A DNA stretch of 64,000 nucleotides from Vogesella indigofera. Its GTDB lineage: Bacteria; Pseudomonadota; Gammaproteobacteria; Burkholderiales; Chromobacteriaceae. The DNA is taken from NCBI RefSeq assembly GCF_028548395.1, contig NZ_JAQQLA010000012.1, positions 120,969 through 184,968 on the forward strand, given 5' to 3'. The notes under the pieces are model-generated. The model searched no databases, was not told where the DNA came from, and worked only from the letters and a program-made list of their open reading frames with translations. Positions 9,267 through 18,224 of this stretch are shown here, one piece after another (the first letter of the stretch is position 1; every line of letters begins with the position of its first letter). The translations under genes were made by a program, and so were the position numbers.

Positions 9267-10263
9267 TTTTTAGTTCCAGTTGGGACAGAATCCACGCGGA
9301 CAGGTCCGGTTCCAGCCGGGCCGAAACCGGCAGAACCCATAGTCTAGCATGATTGATGCACTGCAACTTAACCGCATCCTTGGCGGTGACGATCACCGCA
9401 TCGGCATCCTGTGGCAGATCCGCAGCGACGAACTGGTGGTGGTCGGGAAAGGCGTGCGTGGCCGCCAGTTCCACGCCCAGCTCGCGCAGGGTGCGGAAGA
9501 AGCGCTCCGGATGGCCGATACCGGCCACCGCCACCACGCGCTGGCCGGCAAAATCGGCGGCCGTGCGCGGCGGCAGCAGGCCGCCGGCATGGACAAACGC
9601 CCCCGCCTGCAGCCGCTGCTGGAACTGCGGCACTGACTCCGGCAGGCGCAGGCTGGTGCGCGACTCGCCATTGATCACCAGCGCATCGGCTGCGGCCAAC
9701 CTTGACACCGGTTCGCGCAGCGGGCCGCCGGGCAGCAGGTGACCATTGCCGACGCCGCGAGCGCCGTCGAGCACCACGATCTCCAGCGTGCGCGCCAGCG
9801 CGTAATGCTGCAGCCCGTCGTCGCTGAGGATGAAACGGGTCTGCGGATACAAGGCCAGCAGGTGGCGGCCGGCGGCGACGCGATCGCGGCCGACCACTAC
9901 CGGCACGCCGCTGGCGGCCAGCAGCAGCGGCTCGTCGCCGACCTCGGCAGCCGTGCTGTGCCGCGTCACCAGCGTCGGCTGCTTGTGCGCGCCACCGTAG
10001 CCGCGGCTGATCACTCCCACCGGCACGCCCAGGCGGGCAAAGTCCTGCAGCAGCGCCAGCGTCAGCGGCGTCTTGCCGACGCCGCCGACATTGATGTTGC
10101 CGATCACCACCACCGGCACCGACAACTGCTTGGCCCGACACCAGCCCAGACGATAGGCAAGACGACGCAACGCCGCCAACAGGGCAAACAGCCCTTCCGG
10201 CAAGGCCAGAAGGGCTGTCATCCACCACGATGGCTGATACCAGTGCCGCTCCAGCCGGGTCAC
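9247..10263 (-). CDS. lpxK: Tetraacyldisaccharide 4'-kinase LpxK
   Basis: 338 residues. An N-terminal amphipathic/hydrophobic anchor ([25 protein letters not shown]) precedes the P-loop [21 protein letters not shown] and the [14 protein letters not shown] segment; [23 protein letters not shown] carries the conserved DDGLQH motif. LpxK phosphorylates lipid A disaccharide at the inner membrane. The gene starts within the end of exbD (4-nt overlap) and ends within the Trm112 gene. A GCCAAC motif copy lies at 9691-9704. Confidence 0.96.
   Translation of the reverse strand: MTRLERHWYQPSWWMTALLALPEGLFALLAALRRLAYRLGWCRAKQLSVPVVVIGNINVGGVGKTPLTLALLQDFARLGVPVGVISRGYGGAHKQPTLVTRHSTAAEVGDEPLLLAASGVPVVVGRDRVAAGRHLLALYPQTRFILSDDGLQHYALARTLEIVVLDGARGVGNGHLLPGGPLREPVSRLAAADALVINGESRTSLRLPESVPQFQQRLQAGAFVHAGGLLPPRTAADFAGQRVVAVAGIGHPERFFRTLRELGVELAATHAFPDHHQFVAADLPQDADAVIVTAKDAVKLQCINHARLWVLPVSARLEPDLSAWILSQLELKNGRKIS
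9691..9704 (+). repeat. GCCAAC motif copy (in lpxK)
   Basis: TGCGGCCAACCTTG on the strand opposite the gene. On the gene strand it is read as AGG TTG GCC GCA (Arg-Leu-Ala-Ala), a different frame from the AANL copies, and uses the rare codons AGG and TTG. Confidence 0.8.
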
Positions 10264-10682
10264 GGCGTCCCCTGCTGGGTGGCAAAGGTCAGCTGCAGCA
10301 GGCCGGCGAGACGGGCCGCCTCCATCACCGTCACCACAGACTGGTGGCTGGCCTTGGCGTCGGCGTTGATCACCACCACCGGCGCCGGGTTTTTGCCGCT
10401 AGCCTGCCGCTTCAGGCGCTCGCCGAGCTGGGCCACGTCGCTGCTGGCCACGGCCTCGCCGTCCACCGCGTAGCCGCCGCTGGCGCTGATGTCGACGCGC
10501 AGGCGGCTATCCTTCTGCATCTCCGCCGGCCCGCTGGCCTGCGGCAGATTAACTTCCAGTTCAGAAAAGCGGGCGTAGGTGGTGGTCACCATCAGGAAGA
10601 TGAGGATGACCAGCAGCAAGTCGATCAGCGGGATGAAGTTGATTTCCGGCTCTTCGCGATGACGGTGACGGCGAAAGTTCAT
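10260..10682 (-). CDS. exbD: ExbD/TolR family biopolymer transport protein
   Basis: 140 residues: short basic cytoplasmic N-terminus (MNFRRHRHREEPEINFIPLID), one transmembrane helix (LLLVILIFLMVTTTYA) with the conserved Asp just before it, and a periplasmic domain. It couples the proton motive force, with ExbB, to TonB- or TolA-dependent outer-membrane work. It sits 11 nt downstream of exbB and overlaps lpxK by 4 nt. The LPS-gene neighbourhood is common for this ExbBD copy in betaproteobacteria. No tonB lies nearby, so the partner protein is not visible. Confidence 0.9.
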   Translation of the reverse strand: MNFRRHRHREEPEINFIPLIDLLLVILIFLMVTTTYARFSELEVNLPQASGPAEMQKDSRLRVDISASGGYAVDGEAVASSDVAQLGERLKRQASGKNPAPVVVINADAKASHQSVVTVMEAARLAGLLQLTFATQQGTP

Positions 10683-10693
10683 GGTCGTCCGCC

Positions 10694-11305
10694 TCAGTCG
10701 CCGCGACGTTCGCCGTGCACCGCTTCCAGCAGGTGCACCGCCTGCGCTTCCATCTCGACCAGCAGGCCGTCGATCTTGGCGCGGAAATGACGATAGAAGA
10801 ACATGCTGGGGATGGCCACGATCAGGCCGAAGGCAGTGTTGTACAGCGCCACGGAAATGCCGTGCGCCAGCGCGCGCGGGTCGGTGCCGCCCGGCGCCTG
10901 CGAGCCGAAGATCTCGATCATGCCGATCACGGTGCCGAGCAGGCCCAGCAGTGGCGCCATCGCGGCGATGGTGCCCAGCATGGTCAGATAGCGCTCCAGC
11001 AGGTGCGCCACCACGCGGCCCTCGTCCTCGATCGCCTCTTTCATCACCACACGGCTGCTGCCAAACTGGCGCAGCCCGGCGGCGAACAGCCGGCCCAGCG
11101 GCGAATGGTCGCGCAGTTCAGCCAACATGCTCTGGCTCACCGCGGCACGGCGATACTCTTGCAGCGTCTGCGACAGCAGGTTTGGCGGTATGATCAGCGC
11201 CGCGCGCAGACTGTAAAAACGCTCCAGTACGATGGTCGACGCCACCACCGACGCGAGAATGATGGTCCAGATCGGCCAGCCGGCCGCTTCAATGATTGAC
11301 CACAC
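10694..11305 (-). CDS. exbB: MotA/TolQ/ExbB proton channel family protein
   Basis: 203 residues from a GTG start at 11305, preceded by GAGGA at an 8-nt distance; longer upstream starts lack a ribosome site. Three TM segments: WPIWTIILASVVASTIVLE at the start, LTMLGTIAAMAPLLGLLGTVIGMIEIF, and ISVALYNTAFGLIVAIPSMFFY. These last two carry the ExbB/TolQ signature. It forms the proton channel with ExbD. First gene of the exbB-exbD-lpxK-trm112-kdsB-adk operon; its promoter must lie in the 11306-11668 region. Confidence 0.9.
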   Translation of the reverse strand: MWSIIEAAGWPIWTIILASVVASTIVLERFYSLRAALIIPPNLLSQTLQEYRRAAVSQSMLAELRDHSPLGRLFAAGLRQFGSSRVVMKEAIEDEGRVVAHLLERYLTMLGTIAAMAPLLGLLGTVIGMIEIFGSQAPGGTDPRALAHGISVALYNTAFGLIVAIPSMFFYRHFRAKIDGLLVEMEAQAVHLLEAVHGERRGD

Positions 11306-11668
11306 GGGCAATTCCTCAGGCGTTATCCAAGGCCGAGACTTTATCGGCTCAGGCTGTCGCCTGCAACCGCCACGCTCGGCCGGTGCCATGATGTTGCGCT
11401 TTAAACAAAAGCGCTAAGTCGCGAATTTACAAGGGAATTACCCGCTCGCCCACAGCGCCTGTGCATAACTTTGTGGACAACCCTGCCGCCGGCACGACAA
11501 AGCCTTGCCGTTGCTGGCCGGACATTACGGCAATATTATTGCCACAAAATCACTAAGCCACTGATTAACAACAATTTTTAGTTTATCTATTTATGTGCCG
11601 GTGGCGTATTAAGATAAACAATCGACGCCAGCCGCCGCCCCAACCTGCCTGTGGATGACTTGACAAGC
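11306..11668. other. Divergent intergenic region, exbB / xseA
   Basis: 363 bp without a gene. The part 11400-11610 is distinctly AT-rich compared with its surroundings and carries two DnaA-box-like sequences (separate entry). Promoters for both divergent genes should be here; I could not fix convincing -35/-10 pairs. Confidence 0.6.
11460..11480. promoter_or_regulatory. Two adjacent DnaA-box-like sequences
   Basis: TGTGCATAA (11460-11468) is the complement of TTATGCACA, which fits the DnaA consensus TTATNCACA. TGTGGACAA (11472-11480) is the complement of TTGTCCACA, one base from the strong box. A third, weaker relative (TGTGGATGA, 11650-11658) lies near the xseA start. Matches are by eye; function unproven. 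Confidence 0.45.
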
Positions 11669-13024
11669 ATGCTTTTCAGCCAACACCAAAACGACGTCAT
11701 CAGCGTCACCTCGCTCAACCGCATGGCGCGGGATCTGCTTGAAAGCGGCCTGCCACCGATGTGGATTGCCGGCGAAATTTCCAATCTGACCCTGGCCGCA
11801 TCCGGCCACGCCTACTTCTCGCTGAAGGACGAACGCGCGCAAATCCGCTGCGTGATGTTCCGTAACCGTCTGAGCGGACTGGGATTCCGGCTGCAGGAAG
11901 GCATGCAGGTCGAGCTGCGCGGCACGGTGTCGCTGTACGAGGCGCGCGGCGACTACCAGATCAACGTCGACCTGATGCGTTCGGCCGGCCTCGGCCGCCT
12001 GTACGAGGCCTTCGAGCAGTTGAAGGCGAAACTGGCTGCGGAAGGATTGTTCGACAATCGCCACAAAAAAGCGCTGCCCGGCCACCCCGCCGCCATCGGC
12101 ATCGTCACCTCACCGGCCGCCGCCGCGCTGCGCGACGTGGTCACCACCCTGCGCCGGCGCATGCCCAGCATCCCGCTGATCCTGTACCCGACGCCGGTAC
12201 AGGGCGACAGCGCCGCGGCGCAGATCGCCGCCGCCATCGATGCGGCCAACCTTCGCCAGGAGGTAGCGCTGCTGATCGTCTGCCGCGGCGGCGGCAGCAT
12301 CGAAGACCTGTGGGCGTTCAACGAAGAGGTGGTCGCCCGCGCCATCGCCCGCTCCACGCTACCGGTGATCAGCGGCGTCGGCCACGAGACCGACACCACC
12401 ATCGCCGATTTCGTCGCCGACCACCGCGCGCCGACCCCGACCGCCGCCGCCGAGCTGGCCTCGCCCAGCCGCGAGGCGCTGCAGCAAGGCGTCGACTACG
12501 CGCAGCGCCGGCTGGAGCGCGCGCTGGGACGGCTGCTGACCGACAAGTCGCAACAGCTGGACTTCCTCGGTCGCCGCCTGCAGCACCCCGGCGAGCGGCT
12601 GCAGCGCCAGCGCCAGTTGCTGCAGGCGCAGCAACTACGCCTGGCCCGTGCCAGCACCCAGCTGCTGCAAGCGCGGCTGCGACAACTGGAGCAGTGCCAG
12701 CACCAACTGCAGCGCATCCGTCCCGATCTGGCGCGCTGGCAGCAGGTGCTGGCGCGGCGCGGCGACCAGCTGCGACAGCTGATACACCAGCACTGGCAGC
12801 AGCGGCAGCTGGTGCTGGCGCGACATCAGGCGACGCTGGCCGCCATCAATCCGGAGGCGGTGCTGCAACGCGGCTACGCCATCGTGCAGCAGCAAGACGG
12901 CAGCGTGGTGCGCTCCGCGGCGCAACTGCGTGCCGGCGAACTGCTGCACATCCGGCTGGCGGAAGGCGAAACCACCGCCGTGGTCGGCCAGCAGCAGGGC
13001 CGGCAAAGCGAGCTGCCGTTCTGA
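11669..13024 (+). CDS. xseA: Exodeoxyribonuclease VII large subunit
   Basis: 451 residues from the ATG at 11669 (MLFSQHQNDVISVTSLNR), chosen because it aligns with the N-terminus of E. coli XseA (MLPSQ...); an in-frame GTG at 11651 would add six residues. OB-fold at residues ~20-110 (WIAGEISN, SGHAYFSLKDE). The catalytic domain has GIVTSPAAAALRDV, CRGGGSIEDLWAFN and GHETDTTIADFVADHRAPTPTAAAE. A long glutamine-rich coiled-coil region and a final barrel strand follow. It degrades single-stranded DNA with XseB, which is not in this window. Confidence 0.95.
   Translation: MLFSQHQNDVISVTSLNRMARDLLESGLPPMWIAGEISNLTLAASGHAYFSLKDERAQIRCVMFRNRLSGLGFRLQEGMQVELRGTVSLYEARGDYQINVDLMRSAGLGRLYEAFEQLKAKLAAEGLFDNRHKKALPGHPAAIGIVTSPAAAALRDVVTTLRRRMPSIPLILYPTPVQGDSAAAQIAAAIDAANLRQEVALLIVCRGGGSIEDLWAFNEEVVARAIARSTLPVISGVGHETDTTIADFVADHRAPTPTAAAELASPSREALQQGVDYAQRRLERALGRLLTDKSQQLDFLGRRLQHPGERLQRQRQLLQAQQLRLARASTQLLQARLRQLEQCQHQLQRIRPDLARWQQVLARRGDQLRQLIHQHWQQRQLVLARHQATLAAINPEAVLQRGYAIVQQQDGSVVRSAAQLRAGELLHIRLAEGETTAVVGQQQGRQSELPF
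12241..12253 (+). repeat. GCCAAC motif copy (in xseA)
   Basis: TGCGGCCAACCTT, encoding Ala-Ala-Asn-Leu in XseA (DAANLRQE). Confidence 0.8.
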
Positions 13025-13155
13025 AACGGATCCGCTGACGGGCGTCCCGGCGCCAGCGGCGGGCACGGGTGGGCATGGCAGGACGGGCGACGGCTTGACG
13101 GCGGCCGCCGTTGCCGCGACGATAGCCTGATTCAAACAATCGTTTTATCGCCACC

Positions 13156-13626
13156 ATGAACCATCGTCTCGCCAAGTTCGTCCTCAATCTGTGGCCGCCC
13201 TTTCTCGGCGCCGGGGTCAAGGTGCGCCGCATCAGCCCGGACTGGAAGGAAATCGACGTCCAGCTGCGGCTGGGGCTGACCAACCGCAACTATGTCGGCG
13301 TCCATTTCGGCGGCAGCCTGTACGCGATGACCGACCCGTTCTACATGCTGATGCTGCTGAAAAACCTCGGCAATGACTACATCGTGTGGGACAAGGCCGG
13401 CAGCATCGACTACCTGAAGCCCGGCCGCGGCGTGGTCTGCGCCCGCTTCCGCATCGACGACGACATGCTGCAGCGTTTTCGTGACGCCACCGCCGGTGGC
13501 GACAAGCATCTGCCGGCGCTGCACGTCAGCGTCTACGACGCCGAAGGAGCCGAAGTGGCACGCATCAACAAGACGCTGTACATCCGCCGCAAGCCGCCGC
13601 GCAGTAGTCGCCAGGCTACAAGCTGA
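13156..13626 (+). CDS. DUF4442 hotdog-fold protein
   Basis: 156 residues: N-terminal LAKFVLNLWPPFLGAGVKVRRISPDW, then NRNYVGVHFGGSLYAMTDPFYMLMLLKNLG, the region that in hotdog thioesterases carries the active site. This matches DUF4442, a YiiD-C/PaaI-like family of uncharacterised acyl-thioester-handling proteins. It stands alone on the plus strand, about 130 nt after xseA and 110 nt before gpmI. Substrate unknown; a thioesterase role is inference from fold family. Confidence 0.8.
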   Translation: MNHRLAKFVLNLWPPFLGAGVKVRRISPDWKEIDVQLRLGLTNRNYVGVHFGGSLYAMTDPFYMLMLLKNLGNDYIVWDKAGSIDYLKPGRGVVCARFRIDDDMLQRFRDATAGGDKHLPALHVSVYDAEGAEVARINKTLYIRRKPPRSSRQATS

Positions 13627-13735
13627 GGCACTGACAGCCAGCGTCCGATGCTTTACTATCTTGATTGCTCAACCGTGGCCGCCTGCTGCCACGGCTTCGG
13701 GTTTTCCTGCTCTCACCACAAGATAATTGGACATC

Positions 13736-15262
13736 ATGGCTACTGTTACGCCGGTTTTGCTACTCATCCTTGACGGTTTCGGTCACCGCCTCGAAGGCGA
13801 CGATAATGCCATTCTGGCGGCAAACACCCCGAACTGGGACGCGCTGAAAGCGCGCTATCCCTACAGTACGCTGGACGCCTCCGAGCACAATGTCGGCCTG
13901 CCCTCCGGCCAGTTCGGCAACTCCGAAGTCGGTCACCTCAATATCGGCGCCGGCCGCATCGTGCAACAGGACATCAGCCGCATCGACTGCGACGTCGAGG
14001 CCGGCACGCTGGCCGCCAACCCGGTGCTGGCACAGGCGATCGCCACCGCCAAGCAGCAGGGCAGCACCCTGCACCTGATGGGCCTGCTGTCCGATGGCGG
14101 CGTGCACAGCCATGAAAACCACATCCACGCGCTGATCGAAGGCGCGCAGGCGGCCGGCGTTGGCCGCATCGCCCTGCACGCCTTCCTCGACGGCCGCGAC
14201 ACGCCGCCGCGCAGCGCCGAGACCTACCTCAAGCGCCTCGACGCGGTGCTGGCCCGCTGCCCGAACGCGCGCGTCGCCACCGTCTGCGGCCGCTACTGGG
14301 CGATGGACCGCGACAAGCGCTGGGAGCGCATGGCGGCACCGTACCAGGCCCTGGTGGAAGGCGAAGCCGAATTCCACGCCGCCAATAGCCACGACGCGCT
14401 GGCCGCCGCCTACGCCCGCGACGAGAACGACGAATTCGTCAAGGCCACCATCGTCGGCGAGCCACTGCAGATGCAGGACGGCGACGTGGTGGTGTTCATG
14501 AACTTCCGCGCCGACCGCGCCCGCCAGCTGACCACCGCGCTGACCGATCCGGCCTTCGACGGCTTCAAGGCACGCCAGCCGAAATTCGCGCTGTTCACCA
14601 GCCTGACCTCCTACGGCGAGGCCTACAGCCACCCGGTCGCCTACGCACCGCAGAAGATCCGCAACGGCCTCGGCGAATACCTGTCCAGCCTCGGCCTGAA
14701 GCAGCTGCGCATCGCAGAAACCGAGAAATACCCGCACGTCACCTACTTCTTCAACGGTGGCGAGGAGCAGGTCTACCCCGGCGAGGACCGCATCCTGGTA
14801 CCGTCGCCGAAAGTGGCCACCTACGACTTGCAGCCGGAAATGAGCGCGCCGGAGGTGACCGACAAGATCGTCGACGCCATCCACAGCCGCCAGTACGCTG
14901 TCATCATCTGCAACTACGCCAACTGCGACATGGTCGGCCACACCGGCATCTTCGACGCCGCGGTCAAGGCGGTAGAAACGCTGGATGCCTGCGTCAAGCG
15001 CTGCGTCGACGCGATGCAGGCCATCGGTGGCGAAGTGCTGATCTCCGCCGACCACGGCAACTGCGAGCAGATGAACGACGAGATCCACCACCAGGCGCAC
15101 ACCCAGCACACGCTGGAAAAGGTGCCGCTGCTGTACGTTGGCCGCAACGCCACGCTGCAGGACGGCGGCGCGCTGCGCGACCTCGCCCCGACGCTGCTGG
15201 CGATGATGGGGCTGCCGCAACCGGCCGAAATGACCGGTCACTCGCTGATCGAGTTCCAGTGA
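13736..15262 (+). CDS. gpmI: 2,3-bisphosphoglycerate-independent phosphoglycerate mutase
   Basis: 508 residues from the ATG at 13736. Alkaline-phosphatase fold metalloenzyme: LLILDGFGHR with the first metal Asp, LPSGQFGNSEVGHLNIGAGRIV with the nucleophilic Ser, GGVHSHENHIHALIE, ADHGNCEQM with metal ligands, and HTQHTLEKVPLL near the C-terminus. It interconverts 3- and 2-phosphoglycerate using manganese. The final codon overlaps the GTG start of the envC-like gene, so the two are co-translated, an arrangement seen in many proteobacteria. Confidence 0.97.
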   Translation: MATVTPVLLLILDGFGHRLEGDDNAILAANTPNWDALKARYPYSTLDASEHNVGLPSGQFGNSEVGHLNIGAGRIVQQDISRIDCDVEAGTLAANPVLAQAIATAKQQGSTLHLMGLLSDGGVHSHENHIHALIEGAQAAGVGRIALHAFLDGRDTPPRSAETYLKRLDAVLARCPNARVATVCGRYWAMDRDKRWERMAAPYQALVEGEAEFHAANSHDALAAAYARDENDEFVKATIVGEPLQMQDGDVVVFMNFRADRARQLTTALTDPAFDGFKARQPKFALFTSLTSYGEAYSHPVAYAPQKIRNGLGEYLSSLGLKQLRIAETEKYPHVTYFFNGGEEQVYPGEDRILVPSPKVATYDLQPEMSAPEVTDKIVDAIHSRQYAVIICNYANCDMVGHTGIFDAAVKAVETLDACVKRCVDAMQAIGGEVLISADHGNCEQMNDEIHHQAHTQHTLEKVPLLYVGRNATLQDGGALRDLAPTLLAMMGLPQPAEMTGHSLIEFQ

Positions 15263-16557
15263 AAGCACGCCTGACGCTCAGCCTGCTCGGCGCGCTGTAC
15301 GGCGTGGCGCAGGCCGCCCCACCGGCGGCCGCGCCGCAGCAGGACCTCAACACGGTGCGCAAGGAAATCAGCAGCCTGCAACAGGACATCGCGCGCAAGG
15401 AAGCCGAGCGGCAGCAGACCGCCGGCGAAATCGCCAAGTCCGAACAGGCGCTGCAGGCCACGCATCAGGTGCTGAACGAGCTGGAGAAGAAGCAGGATGC
15501 CAGCAGCAGCCAGCTGGACACGCTGCAGGCCGAGCTGCAGACCATCCGCATCAAGGTGGCCGAGACACGGCAGCGCGTCAGCCGCCTGCTGGCGGCGGAG
15601 TACAAGCGCGGCCAGCAGGACGCGATGGCCATCATGTTCAATACCCAGGACCCGAACCAGAGCGCGCGCGACCTCACCTACTACACCCACATCCACCGCG
15701 CGCAGCAAAGCCTGATCCAGACACTGCGCGACCAGGAAGTGCAGCTGCAGGCGATGAGCGAGCGCATCGAGGACGAACTGGTGCGGCTGGGGCGCTTGTC
15801 CAGCGCCAAGGTGCAGGAAAAGCGCCAGCTGCAGCAGGCTCGCAACCAGCACAGCCAGCAGGTCAGCCAGCTGGACAGCGCCATCCGCAACCAGCAGCAG
15901 AAACTGCAGCAGCTGAAGGAAGACGAGCGCGAACTGAGCGCGCTGATCGCCCGCATCAACGCCGACATCCGCCGCCGCCAGCTCGCCGCCGCCGCCAAGG
16001 CCGCACAGGCGAAAAAGGCGCGCGAACAGGCGACAAAGTTGGCCGCAGAGAAACGCCGCCAGCAGGTCGCCGACGCGAAAAAGCAGGGCAAACCGCTGCC
16101 GGCAGAACCGAAAGCCCCGGCCAGGGTCGAAACGGTGGATGAGGTGGCCGATGCCAGCCTGTCCGGCAACGCCTTCCGCAGCCTGCAAGGGCGGCTGAAA
16201 CTGCCGGTGGCCGGCGAAATCGGCGGCCGCTTCGGCGCGCGCCGCGGCGAGGGCGCCAGCTGGAAGGGCATGTTCATCAAGGTCGCCCCCGGCAGCCCGG
16301 TACGCGTGGTCGCCGACGGCACCGTGGTCTATGCCGACTGGTTGCGCGGTTTCGGCAATGCGATGATCATTGATCACGGCGGCAACTACATGACGGTCTA
16401 TACCGGCTTTGCCACCATGGTGCGCGGCAACGGCGCCACGGTCCGCGGCGGCGACGTGCTCGGCGCCAGCGGCAGTCTGGAAAGCGGCGAAACCGGGCTT
16501 TACTTCGAGCTGCGCTATATGGGCCGGCCGATCAATCCACAGTCCTGGGCACGATAG
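15259..16557 (+). CDS. envC: EnvC-like murein hydrolase activator
   Basis: 432 residues from a GTG that overlaps the gpmI stop (GTGA). Signal peptide ~1-19, a long Gln/Lys-rich coiled coil (~28-270), and a C-terminal LytM/M23 domain (~310-430). The domain looks catalytically dead: the usual His/Asp zinc ligands are replaced in GEGASWKGMFIKV, and YTGF stands where HxH is expected. This fits EnvC, which activates AmiA/AmiB amidases at the septum rather than cutting peptidoglycan itself. Near-match of the GCCAAC motif at about 16035-16047. Followed by ctpA after 23 nt. Confidence 0.88.
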   Translation: MKARLTLSLLGALYGVAQAAPPAAAPQQDLNTVRKEISSLQQDIARKEAERQQTAGEIAKSEQALQATHQVLNELEKKQDASSSQLDTLQAELQTIRIKVAETRQRVSRLLAAEYKRGQQDAMAIMFNTQDPNQSARDLTYYTHIHRAQQSLIQTLRDQEVQLQAMSERIEDELVRLGRLSSAKVQEKRQLQQARNQHSQQVSQLDSAIRNQQQKLQQLKEDERELSALIARINADIRRRQLAAAAKAAQAKKAREQATKLAAEKRRQQVADAKKQGKPLPAEPKAPARVETVDEVADASLSGNAFRSLQGRLKLPVAGEIGGRFGARRGEGASWKGMFIKVAPGSPVRVVADGTVVYADWLRGFGNAMIIDHGGNYMTVYTGFATMVRGNGATVRGGDVLGASGSLESGETGLYFELRYMGRPINPQSWAR

Positions 16558-16580
16558 CCCGTACGAACGGAACACACACC

Positions 16581-17996
16581 ATGAGCTCTCCCCGCTTACG
16601 CAAACTTGCCTTGCTGACCACCGGTGCCCTGGTGGGCGGTGCGCTCACCATCAGCATCCAGGCCTTTGCCGACAAGAATAACGGCATCCTGCCGCTCAAC
16701 GAGCTGCGCACCTTTGCCGAGGTGTTCGGCCGCATCAAGCAGGACTATGTCGAGCCGGTCGAAGACAAGAAGCTGATCAACGAGGCGATCAAGGGCATGC
16801 TGTCCGGCCTGGATCCGCACTCCGACTACTACGATCCGGAGGCGTTCAAGGAATTCCGCGAAGGCACCCAGGGCGAGTTTGGCGGCCTCGGCATCGAGAT
16901 CGGCACCGAGGACGGTCTGGTCAAGGTGGTGGCGCCAATCGAGGACACCCCGGCACAGAAGGCCGGCATCAAGAGCGGTGACCTGATCGTCAAGATCGAC
17001 GACACCCCGGTGCGTGGCCTGTCGATCAATGACGCGGTGAAAAAGATGCGCGGCGCGCCGGGCAGCAAGGTGACGCTGACCATCGCGCGCAAGACCGAAT
17101 CCAAGCCGCTGGTCTTCACCCTCACCCGCGCGGTGATCAAGACCAAGAGCGTGAAGTCGCGGCTGCTGGAACCGGGCTTCGGCTACGTCCGTGTCGCCCA
17201 GTTCCAGGAACACACCGTCGAGAACTTCGCGCAGGCACTGACCCAGCTGTACAAGGACAACAAGACGCCGCTGAAGGGCATGGTGCTGGACCTGCGTGAC
17301 GATCCGGGCGGCGTGCTGCACGGTGCCGTCGGCGTCTCCGCCGCCTTCCTGCCGCAGGATGCGCTGGTGGTGTACACCGAGGGCCGCGCCAGCGACTCCA
17401 AGATGCGCCTGTACGCCAACCCGCGCGACTACCAGCGCACCAAGGGGACCAGCGACTACGCCAAGGTGCCACCGGCCATCAAGAACGTGCCGCTGGTGGT
17501 GCTGGTCAACGCCGGCTCCGCCTCCGCCTCGGAGATCGTCGCCGGTGCGCTACAGGATCACAAGCGGGCGCTGATCGTCGGCACCCAGACCTTCGGCAAG
17601 GGCTCGGTGCAGTCGGTACTGCCGCTGGCCAACAACGGCGGCATCAAGATGACCACCGCGCGCTACTTCACCCCCAACGGCCGCTCGATCCAGGCCAAGG
17701 GCATCGTGCCGGACATCGTAGTCGAGGAAGGCAACGAAGCGCTGGCCTCGCTGCGCGTACGTGAGGCCGATCTGGAACGCCACCTGCAGAACCCGAACGA
17801 TCCGGCGGAAAGCGCCAAGCCGGTGGCCAAGCCGGCCGCCAAGCCCGCCAGCAACGGTGACAAGCCGAAGAACGGCGACAGCAACGGTAACGGCAATGGC
17901 AATGGCAACGGCGATGCCGCCAACGACGTGCAGCTGAACCAGGCGCTGAACATCCTCAAGGTGCAGCAGATCATGCTCAAGAAGACCCCGTCCTGA
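16581..17996 (+). CDS. ctpA: C-terminal processing peptidase CtpA (S41)
   Basis: 471 residues: N-terminal signal/anchor (~8-30), a PDZ domain (GGLGIEIGTEDGLVKVV... KSGDLIVKIDDTPV), and the S41 protease core with the Ser in NAGSASASEIVAGAL and the Lys in QTFGKGSVQ. It trims periplasmic proteins and in other bacteria controls peptidoglycan endopeptidases, which suits its place after envC. The C-terminus has an Ala/Pro/Lys stretch and a Gly-Asn tract (around 17870-17920) made of a short near-perfect DNA repeat, probably a flexible linker. Confidence 0.95.
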   Translation: MSSPRLRKLALLTTGALVGGALTISIQAFADKNNGILPLNELRTFAEVFGRIKQDYVEPVEDKKLINEAIKGMLSGLDPHSDYYDPEAFKEFREGTQGEFGGLGIEIGTEDGLVKVVAPIEDTPAQKAGIKSGDLIVKIDDTPVRGLSINDAVKKMRGAPGSKVTLTIARKTESKPLVFTLTRAVIKTKSVKSRLLEPGFGYVRVAQFQEHTVENFAQALTQLYKDNKTPLKGMVLDLRDDPGGVLHGAVGVSAAFLPQDALVVYTEGRASDSKMRLYANPRDYQRTKGTSDYAKVPPAIKNVPLVVLVNAGSASASEIVAGALQDHKRALIVGTQTFGKGSVQSVLPLANNGGIKMTTARYFTPNGRSIQAKGIVPDIVVEEGNEALASLRVREADLERHLQNPNDPAESAKPVAKPAAKPASNGDKPKNGDSNGNGNGNGNGDAANDVQLNQALNILKVQQIMLKKTPS

Positions 17997-18015
17997 GTCT
18001 TTGCCGCTGTCCGTC

Positions 18016-18046
18016 ATGGCCGGGTCGCCGCAAGGTGCCCGGCCAT
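18016..18046 (+). terminator. Hairpin downstream of ctpA
   Basis: ATGGCCGGG (18016-18024) pairs with CCCGGCCAT (18038-18046) over a 13-nt loop. There is no T-run, so it may be a weak or Rho-assisted terminator. Confidence 0.4.
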
Positions 18047-18070
18047 TGTCATTGCCGCGGCGGGCGGCCG

Positions 18071-18085
18071 TTGCGGCCAACCTTG
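18071..18085 (+). repeat. GCCAAC motif copy (intergenic)
   Basis: TTGCGGCCAACCTTG in the ctpA-argA spacer, 25 nt after the ctpA hairpin; no coding role. Confidence 0.8.
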
Positions 18086-18224
18086 GCCCGCGACCGGTCC
18101 CCGGCGGCGGGCAGCGCCGAGCCGCTAGCGTGCCGCAGCGCGCACGCCGGTGCCGGCACTGTCTATAAAGCCATCATTCCTGCTAATCTTGCGTTTTTGT
18201 GGCTGTCTACCTGTGGGGCCCATC

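Noticed and set aside
11460..11600. Chromosomal replication origin
   Set aside because: Only two or three DnaA-like boxes and none of the usual origin genes; reported only as DnaA-box candidates.
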